64,000 nucleotides of DNA from Dokdonia sp. 4H-3-7-5 (GCF_000212355.1 NC_015496.1:1674001-1738000), one strand, 5' to 3'. Shown: positions 35,038 to 45,075, numbered from the stretch's first letter. Numbers and translations are program-made. Notes: a model not told the origin generated them from the letters alone.

Positions 35038-35706
35038 ATGAGCGGATTATTAAAATCTTCGATTGGCCGAAAGGTAGCCATGGCGCTATCAGGTCTTTTT
35101 CTAGTTGTCTTTTTAACACAGCACTTTGTAATTAACAGTACAGCGGTTATTGCGCCAGATACATTTAATGCGTGGTCGCATTTTATGGGTACGAACCCAT
35201 TAGTACAATATGGATTGCAACCTATTCTTATTTTCGGAGTGGTTTTTCACTTTGTTATGGGGTTTGTGTTAGAACTACAAAATAGAAAAGCACGTCCAGT
35301 AGGATATGCGCAGTATAAAGGAAGTGCAAATGCACCTTGGACATCACGTAATATGATCCTATCTGGGCTTGTAGTGCTTGCCTTCTTAGGACTTCACTTT
35401 TATGATTTCTGGATTCCAGAAATGATTCATAAGTATGTAGAGACGCATCCAGAAGATCCTACAAGATATTATGCAGAGACTGTTCACAAATTTGAAAGCC
35501 CTGTACGTGTAATACTATATGTGATTTCTTTTGTATTACTAGCACTTCACTTATGGCACGGATTTGCATCAACATTCCAGTCTGTAGGATTTAATAATAA
35601 ATACTCTGCTGGACTTTCAAAGTTTGCTAAAGTTTGGGCAATTACAATACCTGTAGGATTTATAATAATTGCAGTATACCTGCACTTTAATCAAATTCCT
35701 CACTAA
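35038..35706 (+). CDS. sdhC: Succinate dehydrogenase cytochrome b subunit
   Basis: A 222-residue membrane anchor with five hydrophobic helices. SSIGRKVAMALSGLFLVVFLTQH at the start, HFVMGFVLE, LGLHFYDFW and LALHLWHGFASTFQS contain the His residues expected to bind two b hemes, as in the single-anchor (type B) quinol:fumarate/succinate oxidoreductases of Bacteroidetes and epsilon-proteobacteria. It precedes sdhA by 12 bp in the order C-A-B with no separate sdhD gene, consistent with that type. Confidence 0.94.
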   Translation: MSGLLKSSIGRKVAMALSGLFLVVFLTQHFVINSTAVIAPDTFNAWSHFMGTNPLVQYGLQPILIFGVVFHFVMGFVLELQNRKARPVGYAQYKGSANAPWTSRNMILSGLVVLAFLGLHFYDFWIPEMIHKYVETHPEDPTRYYAETVHKFESPVRVILYVISFVLLALHLWHGFASTFQSVGFNNKYSAGLSKFAKVWAITIPVGFIIIAVYLHFNQIPH

Positions 35707-35718
35707 AAAAATAAAGCT

Positions 35719-37731
35719 ATGGCATTAGATTCTAAAATACCTCAAGGACCACTAGCTGATAAGTGGACTAATTATAAAAATGAAATTAACCTTGTAAATC
35801 CTGCAAACAAACGTCTTATTGATGTAATTGTTGTAGGTACAGGTCTTGCCGGAGGATCTGCAGCAGCAACGCTTGCAGAACTAGGCTATAACGTAAAGGC
35901 TTTTTGCTTTCAAGATTCTCCACGTCGTGCGCACTCCATTGCTGCACAAGGAGGTATTAACGCAGCCAAAAACTACCAAGGAGATGGTGACTCTACCTAC
36001 CGTTTATTTTATGATACGGTAAAAGGTGGTGATTACCGCTCACGTGAGGCAAACGTTTATCGTCTTGCTGAGGTTTCTACAAACATTATTGATCAGTGTG
36101 TAGCACAAGGGGTTCCTTTTGCACGTGATTATGGTGGGTTGCTAGATAACCGTTCTTTTGGTGGTGTACTTGTAAGTCGTACTTTTTATGCAAAAGGACA
36201 AACAGGACAACAATTACTACTAGGAGCATACTCTGCTATGAATCGTCAGATAGGTCGTGGTAAGATAAAAATGTATAACCGTCACGAGATGCTAGATGTC
36301 GTTAAGGTAGACGGTAAAGCTCGTGGTATTATCACTCGTAACCTTGTTACAGGAGAAATAGAACGTCACTCTGCACACGCGGTTGTACTAGGAACGGGAG
36401 GATATGGAAACGTATTTTACCTTTCTACAAACGCAATGGGCTCAAACGTAACGGCAGCTTGGAAAGCTCACAAACGAGGTGCTTATTTTGCAAACCCTTG
36501 TTATACGCAAATACACCCTACATGTATACCGGTTTCTGGTGATCACCAGTCTAAGTTAACACTTATGTCTGAATCACTACGTAATGATGGTCGTATTTGG
36601 GTGCCTAAGAAAAAAGAAGATGCTATCGCAATACGCGAAGGAAAGAAGAAGCCTACAGAGTTAACCGAAGACGAGAGAGATTATTATCTAGAGCGTCGCT
36701 ACCCAGCCTTTGGTAACCTAGTGCCACGTGATGTAGCATCAAGAGCTGCAAAAGAGCGTTGTGATGCAGGTTTTGGAGTAAACAAAACTGGAGAAGCAGT
36801 ATACTTGGACTTTGCAAGCGCAATCGAGCGTTACGGTAAAGAACAAGCGTATGTACAGCATAAAGATGCAAATGATAAAGCAGTCGTAACAGCATTAGGA
36901 ACAGAGGTAGTACGTAATAAATATGGAAATTTATTCCAGATGTACGAGAAGATTGTAGATCAAAACCCTTACAAAACACCTATGATGATTTACCCAGCGG
37001 TACATTACACAATGGGAGGATTATGGGTAGATTATAACTTACAAACTTCTGTAGAGGGATTATATGCGATAGGAGAAGCAAACTTCTCAGATCACGGTGC
37101 AAACCGTTTAGGAGCTTCGGCGCTTATGCAAGGTCTTGCAGATGGATACTTTGTATTACCATATACAATAGGTGACTACTTATCTCATGATATACGTACG
37201 GGTCCTATCTCTACAGACTCTCCTGAGTTTGAAGAAGCAGAGCAAAACGTGCGTAAGCAAGTAGATGCTTTAGTAAATAACAATGGAACAAAATCTGTAG
37301 ACTACTTCCACAAGAAGTTAGGTAAGATTATGTGGAACAAATGTGGTATGTCACGTAACGCGACAGACCTACAAAGTGCTATTGACGAAATCGCAGCACT
37401 GCGTGATGATTTTTATAAAGAAGTGCGTGTACCTGGAGGACAGAATGAATTTAATGAAGAACTTGCCAAAGCACTTCGTGTAGCAGATTTCTTAGAGCTA
37501 GGTGAGTTATTTGCAAAGGATGCATTAACTCGTAACGAATCTGCTGGTGGGCACTTTAGAGAAGAGTCTGTAGAGCTAGATGGTCCTCAAAAAGGTGAGG
37601 CACTACGTGATGACGAGAATTATACTTTTGTATCTGCTTGGGAGCATAAAGGTGCGCCTAAAGACGCAGTTCTACATAAAGAAGAATTGATTTTTGAGAA
37701 TATTGAGTTAAAACAAAGAAGCTATAAATAA
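35719..37731 (+). CDS. sdhA: Succinate dehydrogenase/fumarate reductase flavoprotein subunit
   Basis: A 670-residue FAD subunit that oxidises succinate in the TCA cycle. Dinucleotide-binding [20 protein letters not shown] near residue 30, the covalent-FAD motif [14 protein letters not shown], the active-site segment [23 protein letters not shown] and [19 protein letters not shown] are all present. Length fits the long type B form. Next gene sdhB starts 7 nt downstream. Confidence 0.96.
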   Translation: MALDSKIPQGPLADKWTNYKNEINLVNPANKRLIDVIVVGTGLAGGSAAATLAELGYNVKAFCFQDSPRRAHSIAAQGGINAAKNYQGDGDSTYRLFYDTVKGGDYRSREANVYRLAEVSTNIIDQCVAQGVPFARDYGGLLDNRSFGGVLVSRTFYAKGQTGQQLLLGAYSAMNRQIGRGKIKMYNRHEMLDVVKVDGKARGIITRNLVTGEIERHSAHAVVLGTGGYGNVFYLSTNAMGSNVTAAWKAHKRGAYFANPCYTQIHPTCIPVSGDHQSKLTLMSESLRNDGRIWVPKKKEDAIAIREGKKKPTELTEDERDYYLERRYPAFGNLVPRDVASRAAKERCDAGFGVNKTGEAVYLDFASAIERYGKEQAYVQHKDANDKAVVTALGTEVVRNKYGNLFQMYEKIVDQNPYKTPMMIYPAVHYTMGGLWVDYNLQTSVEGLYAIGEANFSDHGANRLGASALMQGLADGYFVLPYTIGDYLSHDIRTGPISTDSPEFEEAEQNVRKQVDALVNNNGTKSVDYFHKKLGKIMWNKCGMSRNATDLQSAIDEIAALRDDFYKEVRVPGGQNEFNEELAKALRVADFLELGELFAKDALTRNESAGGHFREESVELDGPQKGEALRDDENYTFVSAWEHKGAPKDAVLHKEELIFENIELKQRSYK

Positions 37732-37738
37732 GAAGACG

Positions 37739-38485
37739 ATGAAACTAACGCTAAAGGTATGGCGCCAGAAAAACGCCACAGCTAAAGGAAGCATAGTAAC
37801 GTACCCAATCGATGGTATCGATGGTGATATGTCTTTCTTAGAAATGATGGATGTGCTTAATAATAAGCTCATCAGTGAAGGAGATGAACCCGTAACATTT
37901 GATCATGATTGTCGTGAGGGTATTTGTGGTTCATGTTCTATGTTTATCAACGGTGAAGCACACGGTCCAGATAGACTTGTAACAACGTGTCAGTTACACA
38001 TGCGTAAATTTAAGGATGGAGATACAATTACTATAGAGCCTTTTAGAGCTGCGGGATTCCCAGTGATAAAAGATCTTATGGTAGATCGCTCTGCTTTTGA
38101 CCGTATACAGCATGCAGGAGGATTTATATCTGTTAATACTTCTGGTAATACACAAGATGCAAACTCGATTCCTATTGAAAAGGAAAATGCAGATGACGCT
38201 TTTGCAGCGGCTACATGTATCGGTTGTGGAGCTTGTGTAGCAAGTTGTAAAAACTCGAGTGCTATGCTATTTGTAGGAGCAAAGGTGAGTCAGTTTGCAT
38301 TACTTCCACAAGGAGAGGTAGAGGCAACTACTCGTGTTCTTAATATGGTAAAGCAGATGGATGAAGAAGGTTTTGGTAACTGTACAAATACAGGTGCTTG
38401 TGAGGTTGAGTGTCCTAAAGGGATATCTCTAGAAAACATCGCACGTATGAACCGTGAGTACCTTTCTGCGTCCCTAAAAGGATAA
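37739..38485 (+). CDS. sdhB: Succinate dehydrogenase/fumarate reductase iron-sulfur subunit
   Basis: A 248-residue electron-transfer subunit. [2Fe-2S] ligands are in [16 protein letters not shown] and VTTCQLH; the [4Fe-4S] and [3Fe-4S] ligands in [13 protein letters not shown] and [14 protein letters not shown]. It hands electrons from SdhA to the heme anchor and is the last gene of the operon, closed by a strong terminator at 38521-38556 after a degenerate palindrome copy. Confidence 0.96.
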   Translation: MKLTLKVWRQKNATAKGSIVTYPIDGIDGDMSFLEMMDVLNNKLISEGDEPVTFDHDCREGICGSCSMFINGEAHGPDRLVTTCQLHMRKFKDGDTITIEPFRAAGFPVIKDLMVDRSAFDRIQHAGGFISVNTSGNTQDANSIPIEKENADDAFAAATCIGCGACVASCKNSSAMLFVGAKVSQFALLPQGEVEATTRVLNMVKQMDEEGFGNCTNTGACEVECPKGISLENIARMNREYLSASLKG

Positions 38486-38495
38486 TTTATATTCG

Positions 38496-38507
38496 CTTTC
38501 GCGAAAA
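38496..38507. repeat. Dispersed palindrome, degenerate copy (CTTTCGCGAAAA)
   Basis: One mismatch to the core, between the sdhB stop and its terminator. Confidence 0.6.
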
Positions 38508-38520
38508 AGTTATAGATAAT

Positions 38521-38556
38521 AAAAAGCCCGAATTCCATATGGAATTCGGGCTTTTT
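38521..38556. terminator. Terminator after sdhCAB
   Basis: A 16-bp perfect stem AAAAAGCCCGAATTCC / GGAATTCGGGCTTTTT with an ATAT loop, and a T-run after it. Confidence 0.92.
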
Positions 38557-38674
38557 TATGTTTTGCATTCTTGTTGAAAAGGTTTGATTGCGATTTGATT
38601 AGGGGTAAACACCCCGTTAATTTTTAATAAATGATGTGCATATTTGCTAGGTATAAATCCTCAAAATAATAATT

Positions 38675-38734
38675 ATGAAAATTACAATCATCATTATCGT
38701 GTGTGTTCTTTTAGCAATCGCGTTTATACCTTAA
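38675..38734 (+). CDS. Candidate 19-residue hydrophobic microprotein
   Basis: ATG to TAA encodes MKITIIIIVCVLLAIAFIP: one basic residue, then a single transmembrane-length hydrophobic stretch. That composition is typical of small membrane peptides and unlikely in random AT-rich DNA. A CATATTTG sequence (one mismatch to the -7 consensus) lies about 30 nt upstream. It faces the 50-residue membrane protein gene on the other strand with 18 bp between the stops. Expression is not shown by sequence alone. Confidence 0.45.
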   Translation: MKITIIIIVCVLLAIAFIP

Positions 38735-38752
38735 AATTTCGGTTTAAAAATA

Positions 38753-38905
38753 TTATAATCCTAATGCAAAGTAGGTTGCTACCACTGCAATTATTAGGAT
38801 TACTAATGTTATAATTATAAAAGTCGCTCCAAAGCGTGTCTTCTTATTATCTTGAAGTAAATACTCATCTGTAGGATCTTTTTCGTCCTTAACTATATCT
38901 GCCAT
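38753..38905 (-). CDS. Small single-pass membrane protein, 50 residues
   Basis: The minus-strand ATG at 38905 gives a 50-residue protein: an acidic, soluble N-terminal half (MADIVKDEKDPTDEYLLQDN), a short basic stop-transfer patch KKTR, and one transmembrane helix (residues about 27-47) ending in ALGL. The clear two-part design and proper charge distribution argue that it is real. No family is recognised. It converges with the 19-residue microprotein gene and is divergent from nothing nearby; upstream DNA is AT-rich. Confidence 0.7.
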   Translation of the reverse strand: MADIVKDEKDPTDEYLLQDNKKTRFGATFIIITLVILIIAVVATYFALGL

Positions 38906-39103
38906 AATATTAATTTTTGGTTAGGTTATAATATTAAGGATTACTGCTGCTATTTCATTTTGTCTTAAGTAAGATTAACAGACGTTTTTAGTAAGCTTTA
39001 ACGCTTTGAGCCGTTTTTAGGTGTTATTCGACTACATAGTTTTACTTTAATAGTAAACAAGCCTTAAATCAATTGATAGAGCCTTTTGCGGGATATGATT
39101 ACG

Positions 39104-39115
39104 CTTTCGCGAAAG
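39104..39115. repeat. Dispersed palindrome CTTTCGCGAAAG (beside the PiT terminator)
   Basis: Exact, 20-bp symmetric (39100-39119), about 20 bp from the terminator of the phosphate transporter gene. Confidence 0.92.
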
Positions 39116-39135
39116 CGTATCTACATCACAAATAA

Positions 39136-39170
39136 AAAATGCCAGAAACAAATAATGTTTCCGGCATTTT
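39136..39170 (-). terminator. Terminator of the PiT-family transporter gene
   Basis: A 14-bp stem AAAATGCCAGAAAC / GTTTCCGGCATTTT with one mismatch and a 7-nt loop, followed on the minus strand by TTATTTG; 22 bp after the stop. Confidence 0.82.
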
Positions 39171-39191
39171 GGTACACATATGTGATACACT

Positions 39192-41432
39192 TTATTTTGA
39201 TCTTTTGTGCTCTGTGTTATAGAGTTCAAGTAAGTTCATGATCTCTTCTATAAGATCTTTAGTTTCTAATAATAGCCCAAAGTACAAGGTGGTATTTTTA
39301 GGACTAGACTCTTCAGATCGTGTGCGCTCTACCTGCTTTTGAATCTTATCTGTTACGTGACCATAAAGCTCTTGTTTCCTTCCTAAAAGCTTCTCTATTT
39401 TGTTGTAATTACGGTCTTTAAAAGCTTGAGCTGTTTCTTGTAAGAAGTCACACAGCTTGTTGTCTATTTCTTGTAAATCTCTAATTTGATTAAAACGTAG
39501 CGGTTTGTGATTGTTGTTAACGTGCTTGTAACTCACTTTTGCTATGTACTCAAGCGATTGAGTGATATCTTCAAGATATCCCAATATCTCTATGTAGAAG
39601 TTTGATCCTCGTACACTTGTTTCTTCTAGGTTTTTAATGAAATAGAAAATATTATTGCGCAGTTCATCTATCTCTTCATTAAGTTTTTCGACGGTGGCTC
39701 TACTCTTTCTGAGGCTTCCTACCTTATTTTTAGCAAGACCCTTTAGAGTTCCTGTATAAATTTTATCAGTACGAATAATCGTTTTTGCAATGTTATCAGC
39801 ACTTTCTTCGATTATACCAGAAATGGTTTTACTTTCTGCTTTACGAAGATCTTCTTCAATTTTTGCTTCCTTATTTTTCTTTTTAGTAGATAAATAATTT
39901 CTTACCAGCATGGCAATAGCAAGGAAGAATAAGCCTATGATGGCAATATTCCCTCCTAGATACATTAGGTATGCTAGAATACCTGCCGCAGTAAATGCGC
40001 TAAATGCTGTCAAGAACCATCCGCTTATTACATTAAGAACACCAGCTACTCTATAAACAGCGCTTTCTGCTCCCCAAGCACGATCTGCTAGGGAAGTACC
40101 CATAGCAACCATAAAAGTAACATAAGTTGTAGATAGTGGAAGCTTAAGTCCAGTAGCTACTGATATAAGAACACTCGCAATTACAAGATTTACGGCAGCT
40201 CTCACCATATCAAAAGCGGGTGCTTCCGATGCTTTTGTGTGGATTACAGTCGATGGTTCAAAGCTCTTGTTTATGCTTTGGCGCAGCTTTGCAGGTAATA
40301 TTTTATTAACACCATTATTTGCAATGATAACTCCACGTACTAAGTGTTGTGAAACCCAGTTAGGTTTAAATCGCTCTTTTACTTCATCTTGACGTGATAA
40401 ATCTACAGAGGTTTTTACAACGCGTCTTGCTTTTTTACTAAACCACAATGTAAGAACCATGATTAAACCAGCGACCAGAAGTAAAATAGGTTGTGTAGGT
40501 ACTTTATCGGCAAGCTGCTCCATGCTGAATGCACTTGGTAGTATTCCAGAACCAGACCAGGCTATAAATGAATTATAGGCAGCCATAGGAACTCCTATAA
40601 AGTTTACTAAGTCATTGCCAGCAAAGGCCATTGCGAGTGCAAAGGTTCCTAAGATGATCACAAGTTTGTATATATTCTGTTTGAGAATTGCATGAAACAC
40701 CCAAGAGACTGCAGTCCAAATAATAAAATTAGCGCTTAGAAATTGAATTAAATTATCGTTTGCCCAGCTACTAAACTCAGGCGGTAAAATATTTGCTCCC
40801 TTTAATCCTTTAATAATGATAAAGTAGGAAATAGATGAAACTGCAAAACCTCCAAAAACAGCAGCTATCCAAGATGGCTTTTTCTCAAAATTAAAAGTCA
40901 AAAGGAATCTTGTTAAAAACTGTATAATAGCTCCTATAGTGAAAGCGATAAAAACAGAGAGTAGTATACCTAATATAATCTCCGTTGCTTTATCTGTATT
41001 TATATATTCACCTATCTGTGCAAGAGAATCACTATTGTTTGATATTTTAATAATGGACATAACCACAGAAGCTCCTAGTAGTTCAAATACTATAGAGACC
41101 GTTGTAGAGGTAGGCATACCCAGACTGTTAAAAATATCAAGTAGTATAATATCTGTAATCATGACGGCCATGAAAATGATCATGATTTCATCAAAATAAA
41201 ACTGACTAGGATCAAAAATTCCTTTCCTTGCAACCTCCATCATCCCGCTAGAGGAAAGCGCTCCAAAAGCTATACCCACACTAGCCACAACCATCACTGT
41301 TTTAAAAGTAACCGCCTTAGATCCTATTGCGGAATTTAGAAAGTTTACTGCGTCATTACTCACTCCGACTACCAAATCTGCAATTGCGAGAATTGCCAAC
41401 GCAGCAATCATAAAAATGTAAATATTTTCCAT
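39192..41432 (-). CDS. PiT-type phosphate transporter fused to a PhoU-like domain
   Basis: About 746 residues from the ATG at 41432 (MENIYIF); the longer in-frame start adds nothing recognisable. The membrane part (about 1-515) carries the duplicated PiT motifs: GVSNDAVNFLNSAIGSKAV with MPTSTTVSIVFELLG in the first half and MAFAGNDLVNFIGVP with LKLPLSTTYVTFMVAMGTSLADRAWG in the second. The last 200 residues are charged and helical (IIEESADNIAKTI, EELRNN-like heptads), resembling PhoU. Such fusions probably let phosphate uptake be controlled in cis. Stand-alone gene. Confidence 0.9.
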   Translation of the reverse strand: MENIYIFMIAALAILAIADLVVGVSNDAVNFLNSAIGSKAVTFKTVMVVASVGIAFGALSSSGMMEVARKGIFDPSQFYFDEIMIIFMAVMITDIILLDIFNSLGMPTSTTVSIVFELLGASVVMSIIKISNNSDSLAQIGEYINTDKATEIILGILLSVFIAFTIGAIIQFLTRFLLTFNFEKKPSWIAAVFGGFAVSSISYFIIIKGLKGANILPPEFSSWANDNLIQFLSANFIIWTAVSWVFHAILKQNIYKLVIILGTFALAMAFAGNDLVNFIGVPMAAYNSFIAWSGSGILPSAFSMEQLADKVPTQPILLLVAGLIMVLTLWFSKKARRVVKTSVDLSRQDEVKERFKPNWVSQHLVRGVIIANNGVNKILPAKLRQSINKSFEPSTVIHTKASEAPAFDMVRAAVNLVIASVLISVATGLKLPLSTTYVTFMVAMGTSLADRAWGAESAVYRVAGVLNVISGWFLTAFSAFTAAGILAYLMYLGGNIAIIGLFFLAIAMLVRNYLSTKKKNKEAKIEEDLRKAESKTISGIIEESADNIAKTIIRTDKIYTGTLKGLAKNKVGSLRKSRATVEKLNEEIDELRNNIFYFIKNLEETSVRGSNFYIEILGYLEDITQSLEYIAKVSYKHVNNNHKPLRFNQIRDLQEIDNKLCDFLQETAQAFKDRNYNKIEKLLGRKQELYGHVTDKIQKQVERTRSEESSPKNTTLYFGLLLETKDLIEEIMNLLELYNTEHKRSK

Positions 41433-41694
41433 AAAATGTAAGCTGAAAAGCCAAGGTGGCAAAAATCTTAATTAAAAAAAGATTAAGCGTTATGTAAAGG
41501 TTATATCGAGCGAAAGATAATAACTTTTTACATCGAACCATAATGCAAATTTATAGTATTCGCAGTACACTAGCAGCCTGTGAACCATAAAGAGAGGTAG
41601 TTTAAAATATAATCTCAAAAATCTTTAAAAGTCTAAAAACCAGTATTTTGAGAATTCAATGTTAATTCAATGTAAACAAAATGTTATGTAAAAG
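41433..41694. other. Intergenic region between PiT gene and small secreted protein
   Basis: About 260 bp of AT-rich DNA. It contains an AATCTT..AAGATT inverted repeat near 41465-41485 and no gene-like reading frame. It presumably carries the PiT promoter; only a weak TATCTTTC match is visible. Confidence 0.4.
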
Positions 41695-41725
41695 TTTGTT
41701 TTATGTAAATTTTATGTTACATTTA
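41695..41725 (+). promoter_or_regulatory. Promoter of the MORN-like secreted protein gene
   Basis: TTTG at 41695-41698, a 19-bp spacer, then TACATTTA at 41718-41725 (TAnnTTT with A for the last G), 28 nt before the ATG. Confidence 0.6.
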
Positions 41726-41753
41726 TATCATAGAAAAATTAAAATCCCAAATT

Positions 41754-42119
41754 ATGAAAAAGATAATGATGATAGCAGTTGCATTTTTAATGGTTGTTTC
41801 AATGCAAGCTCAAGAAAAAAATAATAAGCCTACATATGTAGAAGTAGGAGACTTAGTTAAGGCAACTTTATATTTTGATAATGGTGAAGTAAGTCAAACA
41901 GGTTTTTATACTAAGGAGGGACAGGTTACTGGACAATGGATTAGTTATAATCGTGACGGAGATAAAACTGCCAAAGCTCAATATGACAATGGAACTAAAG
42001 TAGGTACTTGGTTCTTTTGGTCAAGTGATAAACTTACTGAGGTAGACTATCAAGATTCACGAGTAGCTTCTGTTAATACTTGGAAGAATGAAGGTTCAAA
42101 AGTTGCTAGTAATAGATAA
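41754..42119 (+). CDS. Small secreted MORN-like (YwqK-type) protein
   Basis: A 121-residue protein with signal peptide MKKIMMIAVAFLMVVSMQAQ followed by two to three MORN-type repeats: ATLYFDNGEVSQTGFYTKEGQVTGQW, AQYDNGTKVGTWFFW and DSRVASVNTWK. Related proteins are annotated as YwqK antitoxins, but no toxin gene is adjacent and the signal peptide makes that label doubtful. It lies between a good promoter and a strong terminator, as a monocistronic unit. Function unknown. Confidence 0.85.
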   Translation: MKKIMMIAVAFLMVVSMQAQEKNNKPTYVEVGDLVKATLYFDNGEVSQTGFYTKEGQVTGQWISYNRDGDKTAKAQYDNGTKVGTWFFWSSDKLTEVDYQDSRVASVNTWKNEGSKVASNR

Positions 42120-42124
42120 TAACG

Positions 42125-42136
42125 CTTTCGCGAAAG
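42125..42136. repeat. Dispersed palindrome CTTTCGCGAAAG (next to terminator)
   Basis: Exact, symmetric over ACGCTTTCGCGAAAGCGT, directly after the stop at 42119 and 18 bp before a terminator. Confidence 0.92.
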
Positions 42137-42153
42137 CGTAAAACGATACAAAT

Positions 42154-42184
42154 AAAAAAGGTCTCCATCATGGAGACCTTTTTT
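42154..42184. terminator. Bidirectional terminator between convergent genes
   Basis: A 14-bp stem AAAAAAGGTCTCCA / TGGAGACCTTTTTT with a 3-nt loop; serves the MORN-like gene and the TonB receptor gene. Confidence 0.92.
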
Positions 42185-42209
42185 TGTGGCTAATTTAAAT
42201 AACGGTTGA

Positions 42210-45029
42210 TTAGAACTTAAAGCTATAGCTCAAGCTAAAATCTTGTCCAGGGCTCCACTTAGAGTATAACTGGTCTTCTGCTTTGTAAGATTGAAAAACA
42301 CTCTCGCGGTCATCATTAAGTAAGTTTCCTGCCTTAAATGTGATTGTTTGATTTTGATCTTCTCCAAATGACTTTGAAATATTGAATTTCAGGTCATTAA
42401 AAGGAAGTGTGTATACATCTGCTATTTCTCCAGCTCCTACAATTTGAAGTGTTTTACCTTGAACATTGTAGGACAGACTTGATTTCCATGCAGAATCTTC
42501 AGATTCGAAAGCAATACCAGCATTTAATAGAAATGGCGATTGTCCTTGTAAAACTCTTCCAGAGTCAAGAGTTTCTCCATCTCTAAGTAAGTTTTCTCTT
42601 AATAATCTTTCATCTTCATTATAAGTTTCATCAGACTCGATAATTGAGTAGTTTACGTTTAAAGAGAAATTGTTGAGACCTATGAAATCTAAATTTTTTC
42701 GTAGCTCAATTTCTGCTCCTATTACATTTGCATCTCCTAGGTTACGCGGTGTTACTTGTCCAGTTGCTTCGGCAAAAAATGTAAGTTCGATAGGGTCTTT
42801 GAAGCTTTTGTAAAAACCACTGAATGCAGCAAAATCGCCTACTCCAAATTTCTTTTCACTAGCACCGTAAATCTCATATCTTAGATCTAAGTTGTTAATG
42901 TAAGTAGGCTGTAAATTTATATTACCTATAAAAAGTTCGTTTTCAATTGGGTTAAATATTTGTGCAAGCGATGCCTCCTTAAATGAAGGACGGGCTGTAG
43001 TTCTAGAGTATGATGCTCTAATCTTTTTATTTCCATCCTCATTTAGATCAAATATTAAATTTGCAGAAGGAAATAAATCAGCTTTGTCTAATATTCTTTC
43101 ATCATTAAAAACATTTCCTTGTTGATCTTGTCCAGTGTAGATAAGGTCAAATTTTTCAAATCGTAATCCTATAATTGCTGTGAACCACGAAGCTGGTCTA
43201 AGTTCTTCAGACGCATATAAAGCTCCTACATTGATATTTGAATCATACTGGTCATTATCATTAGAGTCTCTTCTTACAAAGAAGCCGCTGTCAGTATCAG
43301 GATTATATACGTTTTGCCCTAAAATTGCATTAGGGTCTCCGTTTAAAAGAGCGCTATTAAAGTTTCTAAAAGGTGTTGCAAAACGTATTGTTTTGAAATC
43401 ACGTTGCTTATAAGTATATGCTGCACCAAATTTAAATTTTGCATCCTTTGCAAATAATTCATGCTTGCGAGTCATATCTAATTTACCAGCTAGGTTTATC
43501 TCATCAAGATTTCTGAAAAAACGGGAAGCATCACCAGATTCACTTGGGCTTATTGTAAAGCTTCCATCTTCATCATTAACTAGAAATGGAGTAGTACGGA
43601 AGTCCTTATCATCTACTCTTGAAAAAGTAGGAGACAATTTCCACTCCGTTGTCCATGAGGCATCTTCATTAGTGTGTTTTCCACTCAAAAGTACATTTGT
43701 AAGAGCACGTTCTGTATAAATTAAGATGTCCTTTTTAATGGTGTTACTGTTGTCTATTCTGTTAGTTTGACTAAGTAATGAAGCGCCAGATTCACCATTT
43801 TGTATGTGTAGTACGTTAAGACGATATTTAGAGTTGCTAGTTTTATAAGATAACCCTCCTAGTGCGCTGATAAGAACATTATTTTCTCCTCTTTCACCTT
43901 GTTGTGTTCTGTCTGTGTTTAATTCAAAAATGCTTGCATCAGTATCTTTTCTAAAACGTTGGCCATCTACATAATCATCATAATAAGTAGTTTCATTGCG
44001 GTAAGAAACGGAAGCAAGATATCCCAATTTATTATCACCTACATCATAAGAGTTTCCTGTTGTAAACGATAAGTTAAAATCTGCACCACTGTTTTCTCTC
44101 TGTGCAGCTAGTACAGGATTGAGTCTGCCCGCTAAAAAAGACGCGGTATTAGGCGTGTTTGTAGGGAAATCAAATACTTGATTCTCATTAAAAGGGTTAG
44201 TGCGCTGTCCGTTATCATAACCTAGAAAATCTGTCCCACTAGATTCGTTGCTTATGTAGCTATCGTTAAAGTGAAAATTAGGGTTATAGCCAAGGCCTAT
44301 AGAAGCACTAGTTTCTTTTCCGTTAGGGATGTCTTTAGTAACTATATCAACTACACCTCCAGTAAAATCTGCTGGTTGATCTGCAGTAGAGGATTTTACA
44401 ACTATGATATTTTCCAAAATTGATGAAGGAAAAATATCAAGTTGTAGTGTATTTCTATCTGGATCAAGTCCAGGTACATCTACACCATTGAGTATAGTTT
44501 TTGTATAACGATCACCTAAGCCTCTTACATATACGTATTTTCCACCCTGAACAGATACTCCAGGAATGTTCTTCACTGCAGCAGCAACATTACTAGCACC
44601 ACTTTTCTTAATGCTTTCTAATGATAATCCATCGAGCAATTGAACCGATTTTTTTTGAAGATTTAAAACTGATTGCTCTGTATTTTGACGACTAGTCGAT
44701 GTGATGATAACTTCGTCTAGTGATGCTCCCGATAGTGTTACATCAAGATTTGTAGTATTATTTTCTGTAACAACTACTTCAGAAATTTGCTGTGTATTAT
44801 ATCCAACAAAAGAAAATTCTATTACATAGGTTCCAGGAGCAATTTCTAGTGTGTATTTTCCATCAAAGTCTGATGTAGTACCCTTTGTTGTTCCTTGAAC
44901 AATAACATTTGCAAATGGCAATATGTCATTGAGCTGCCCATCGTTAATAGTACCAGCGATAATTCCCGTTTGAGAATTTGCAGTTATTGCAGACAGTAAA
45001 AGTAAGAGTGAATATAAAACGGTTTTCAT
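42210..45029 (-). CDS. TonB-dependent receptor with CarboxypepD_reg-like domain
   Basis: About 939 residues from the ATG at 45029 (MKTVLYSLLLLL signal peptide; the ATG-less upstream extension is not hydrophobic). A carboxypeptidase-regulatory-like beta-sandwich (about 22-100: GTINDGQLNDILPFANVIVQGTTKGTTSDFDGKY) precedes the plug (ASNVAAAVKNIPGVSVQGGKYVYVRGLGDRY) and a barrel ending in FSLSYSFKF. The plug signature with VYVRGLGDRYTKTILNGVDVPG defines a distinct Bacteroidetes receptor group without SusD partner. The upstream co-directional beta-helix lipoprotein is the likely partner. Substrate unknown. Confidence 0.92.
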   Translation of the reverse strand: MKTVLYSLLLLLSAITANSQTGIIAGTINDGQLNDILPFANVIVQGTTKGTTSDFDGKYTLEIAPGTYVIEFSFVGYNTQQISEVVVTENNTTNLDVTLSGASLDEVIITSTSRQNTEQSVLNLQKKSVQLLDGLSLESIKKSGASNVAAAVKNIPGVSVQGGKYVYVRGLGDRYTKTILNGVDVPGLDPDRNTLQLDIFPSSILENIIVVKSSTADQPADFTGGVVDIVTKDIPNGKETSASIGLGYNPNFHFNDSYISNESSGTDFLGYDNGQRTNPFNENQVFDFPTNTPNTASFLAGRLNPVLAAQRENSGADFNLSFTTGNSYDVGDNKLGYLASVSYRNETTYYDDYVDGQRFRKDTDASIFELNTDRTQQGERGENNVLISALGGLSYKTSNSKYRLNVLHIQNGESGASLLSQTNRIDNSNTIKKDILIYTERALTNVLLSGKHTNEDASWTTEWKLSPTFSRVDDKDFRTTPFLVNDEDGSFTISPSESGDASRFFRNLDEINLAGKLDMTRKHELFAKDAKFKFGAAYTYKQRDFKTIRFATPFRNFNSALLNGDPNAILGQNVYNPDTDSGFFVRRDSNDNDQYDSNINVGALYASEELRPASWFTAIIGLRFEKFDLIYTGQDQQGNVFNDERILDKADLFPSANLIFDLNEDGNKKIRASYSRTTARPSFKEASLAQIFNPIENELFIGNINLQPTYINNLDLRYEIYGASEKKFGVGDFAAFSGFYKSFKDPIELTFFAEATGQVTPRNLGDANVIGAEIELRKNLDFIGLNNFSLNVNYSIIESDETYNEDERLLRENLLRDGETLDSGRVLQGQSPFLLNAGIAFESEDSAWKSSLSYNVQGKTLQIVGAGEIADVYTLPFNDLKFNISKSFGEDQNQTITFKAGNLLNDDRESVFQSYKAEDQLYSKWSPGQDFSLSYSFKF

Positions 45030-45045
45030 TATGTTATAATTCATA

Positions 45046-45075
45046 AGATTGCCCACCATTAATGGCGGGCAATCT
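45046..45075 (-). other. Stable hairpin between lipoprotein and TonB receptor genes
   Basis: Two 15-nt arms (AGATTGCCCACCATT and AATGGCGGGCAATCT) pair fully on the minus-strand RNA, with one G-U pair. It lies 16 nt before the receptor ATG and is not followed by a U-run, so it looks like an RNA stability, processing or translation-control element more than a terminator. Confidence 0.65.

Noticed and set aside
39047-39229. A 60-codon minus-strand reading frame at the 3' end of the PiT transporter gene
   Set aside because: Runs through a palindrome copy and a terminator and overlaps the transporter gene; protein sequence has no features.
41754-42119. Toxin-antitoxin antitoxin (YwqK) interpretation
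   Set aside because: It has a signal peptide, no neighbouring toxin, and its own promoter and terminator.
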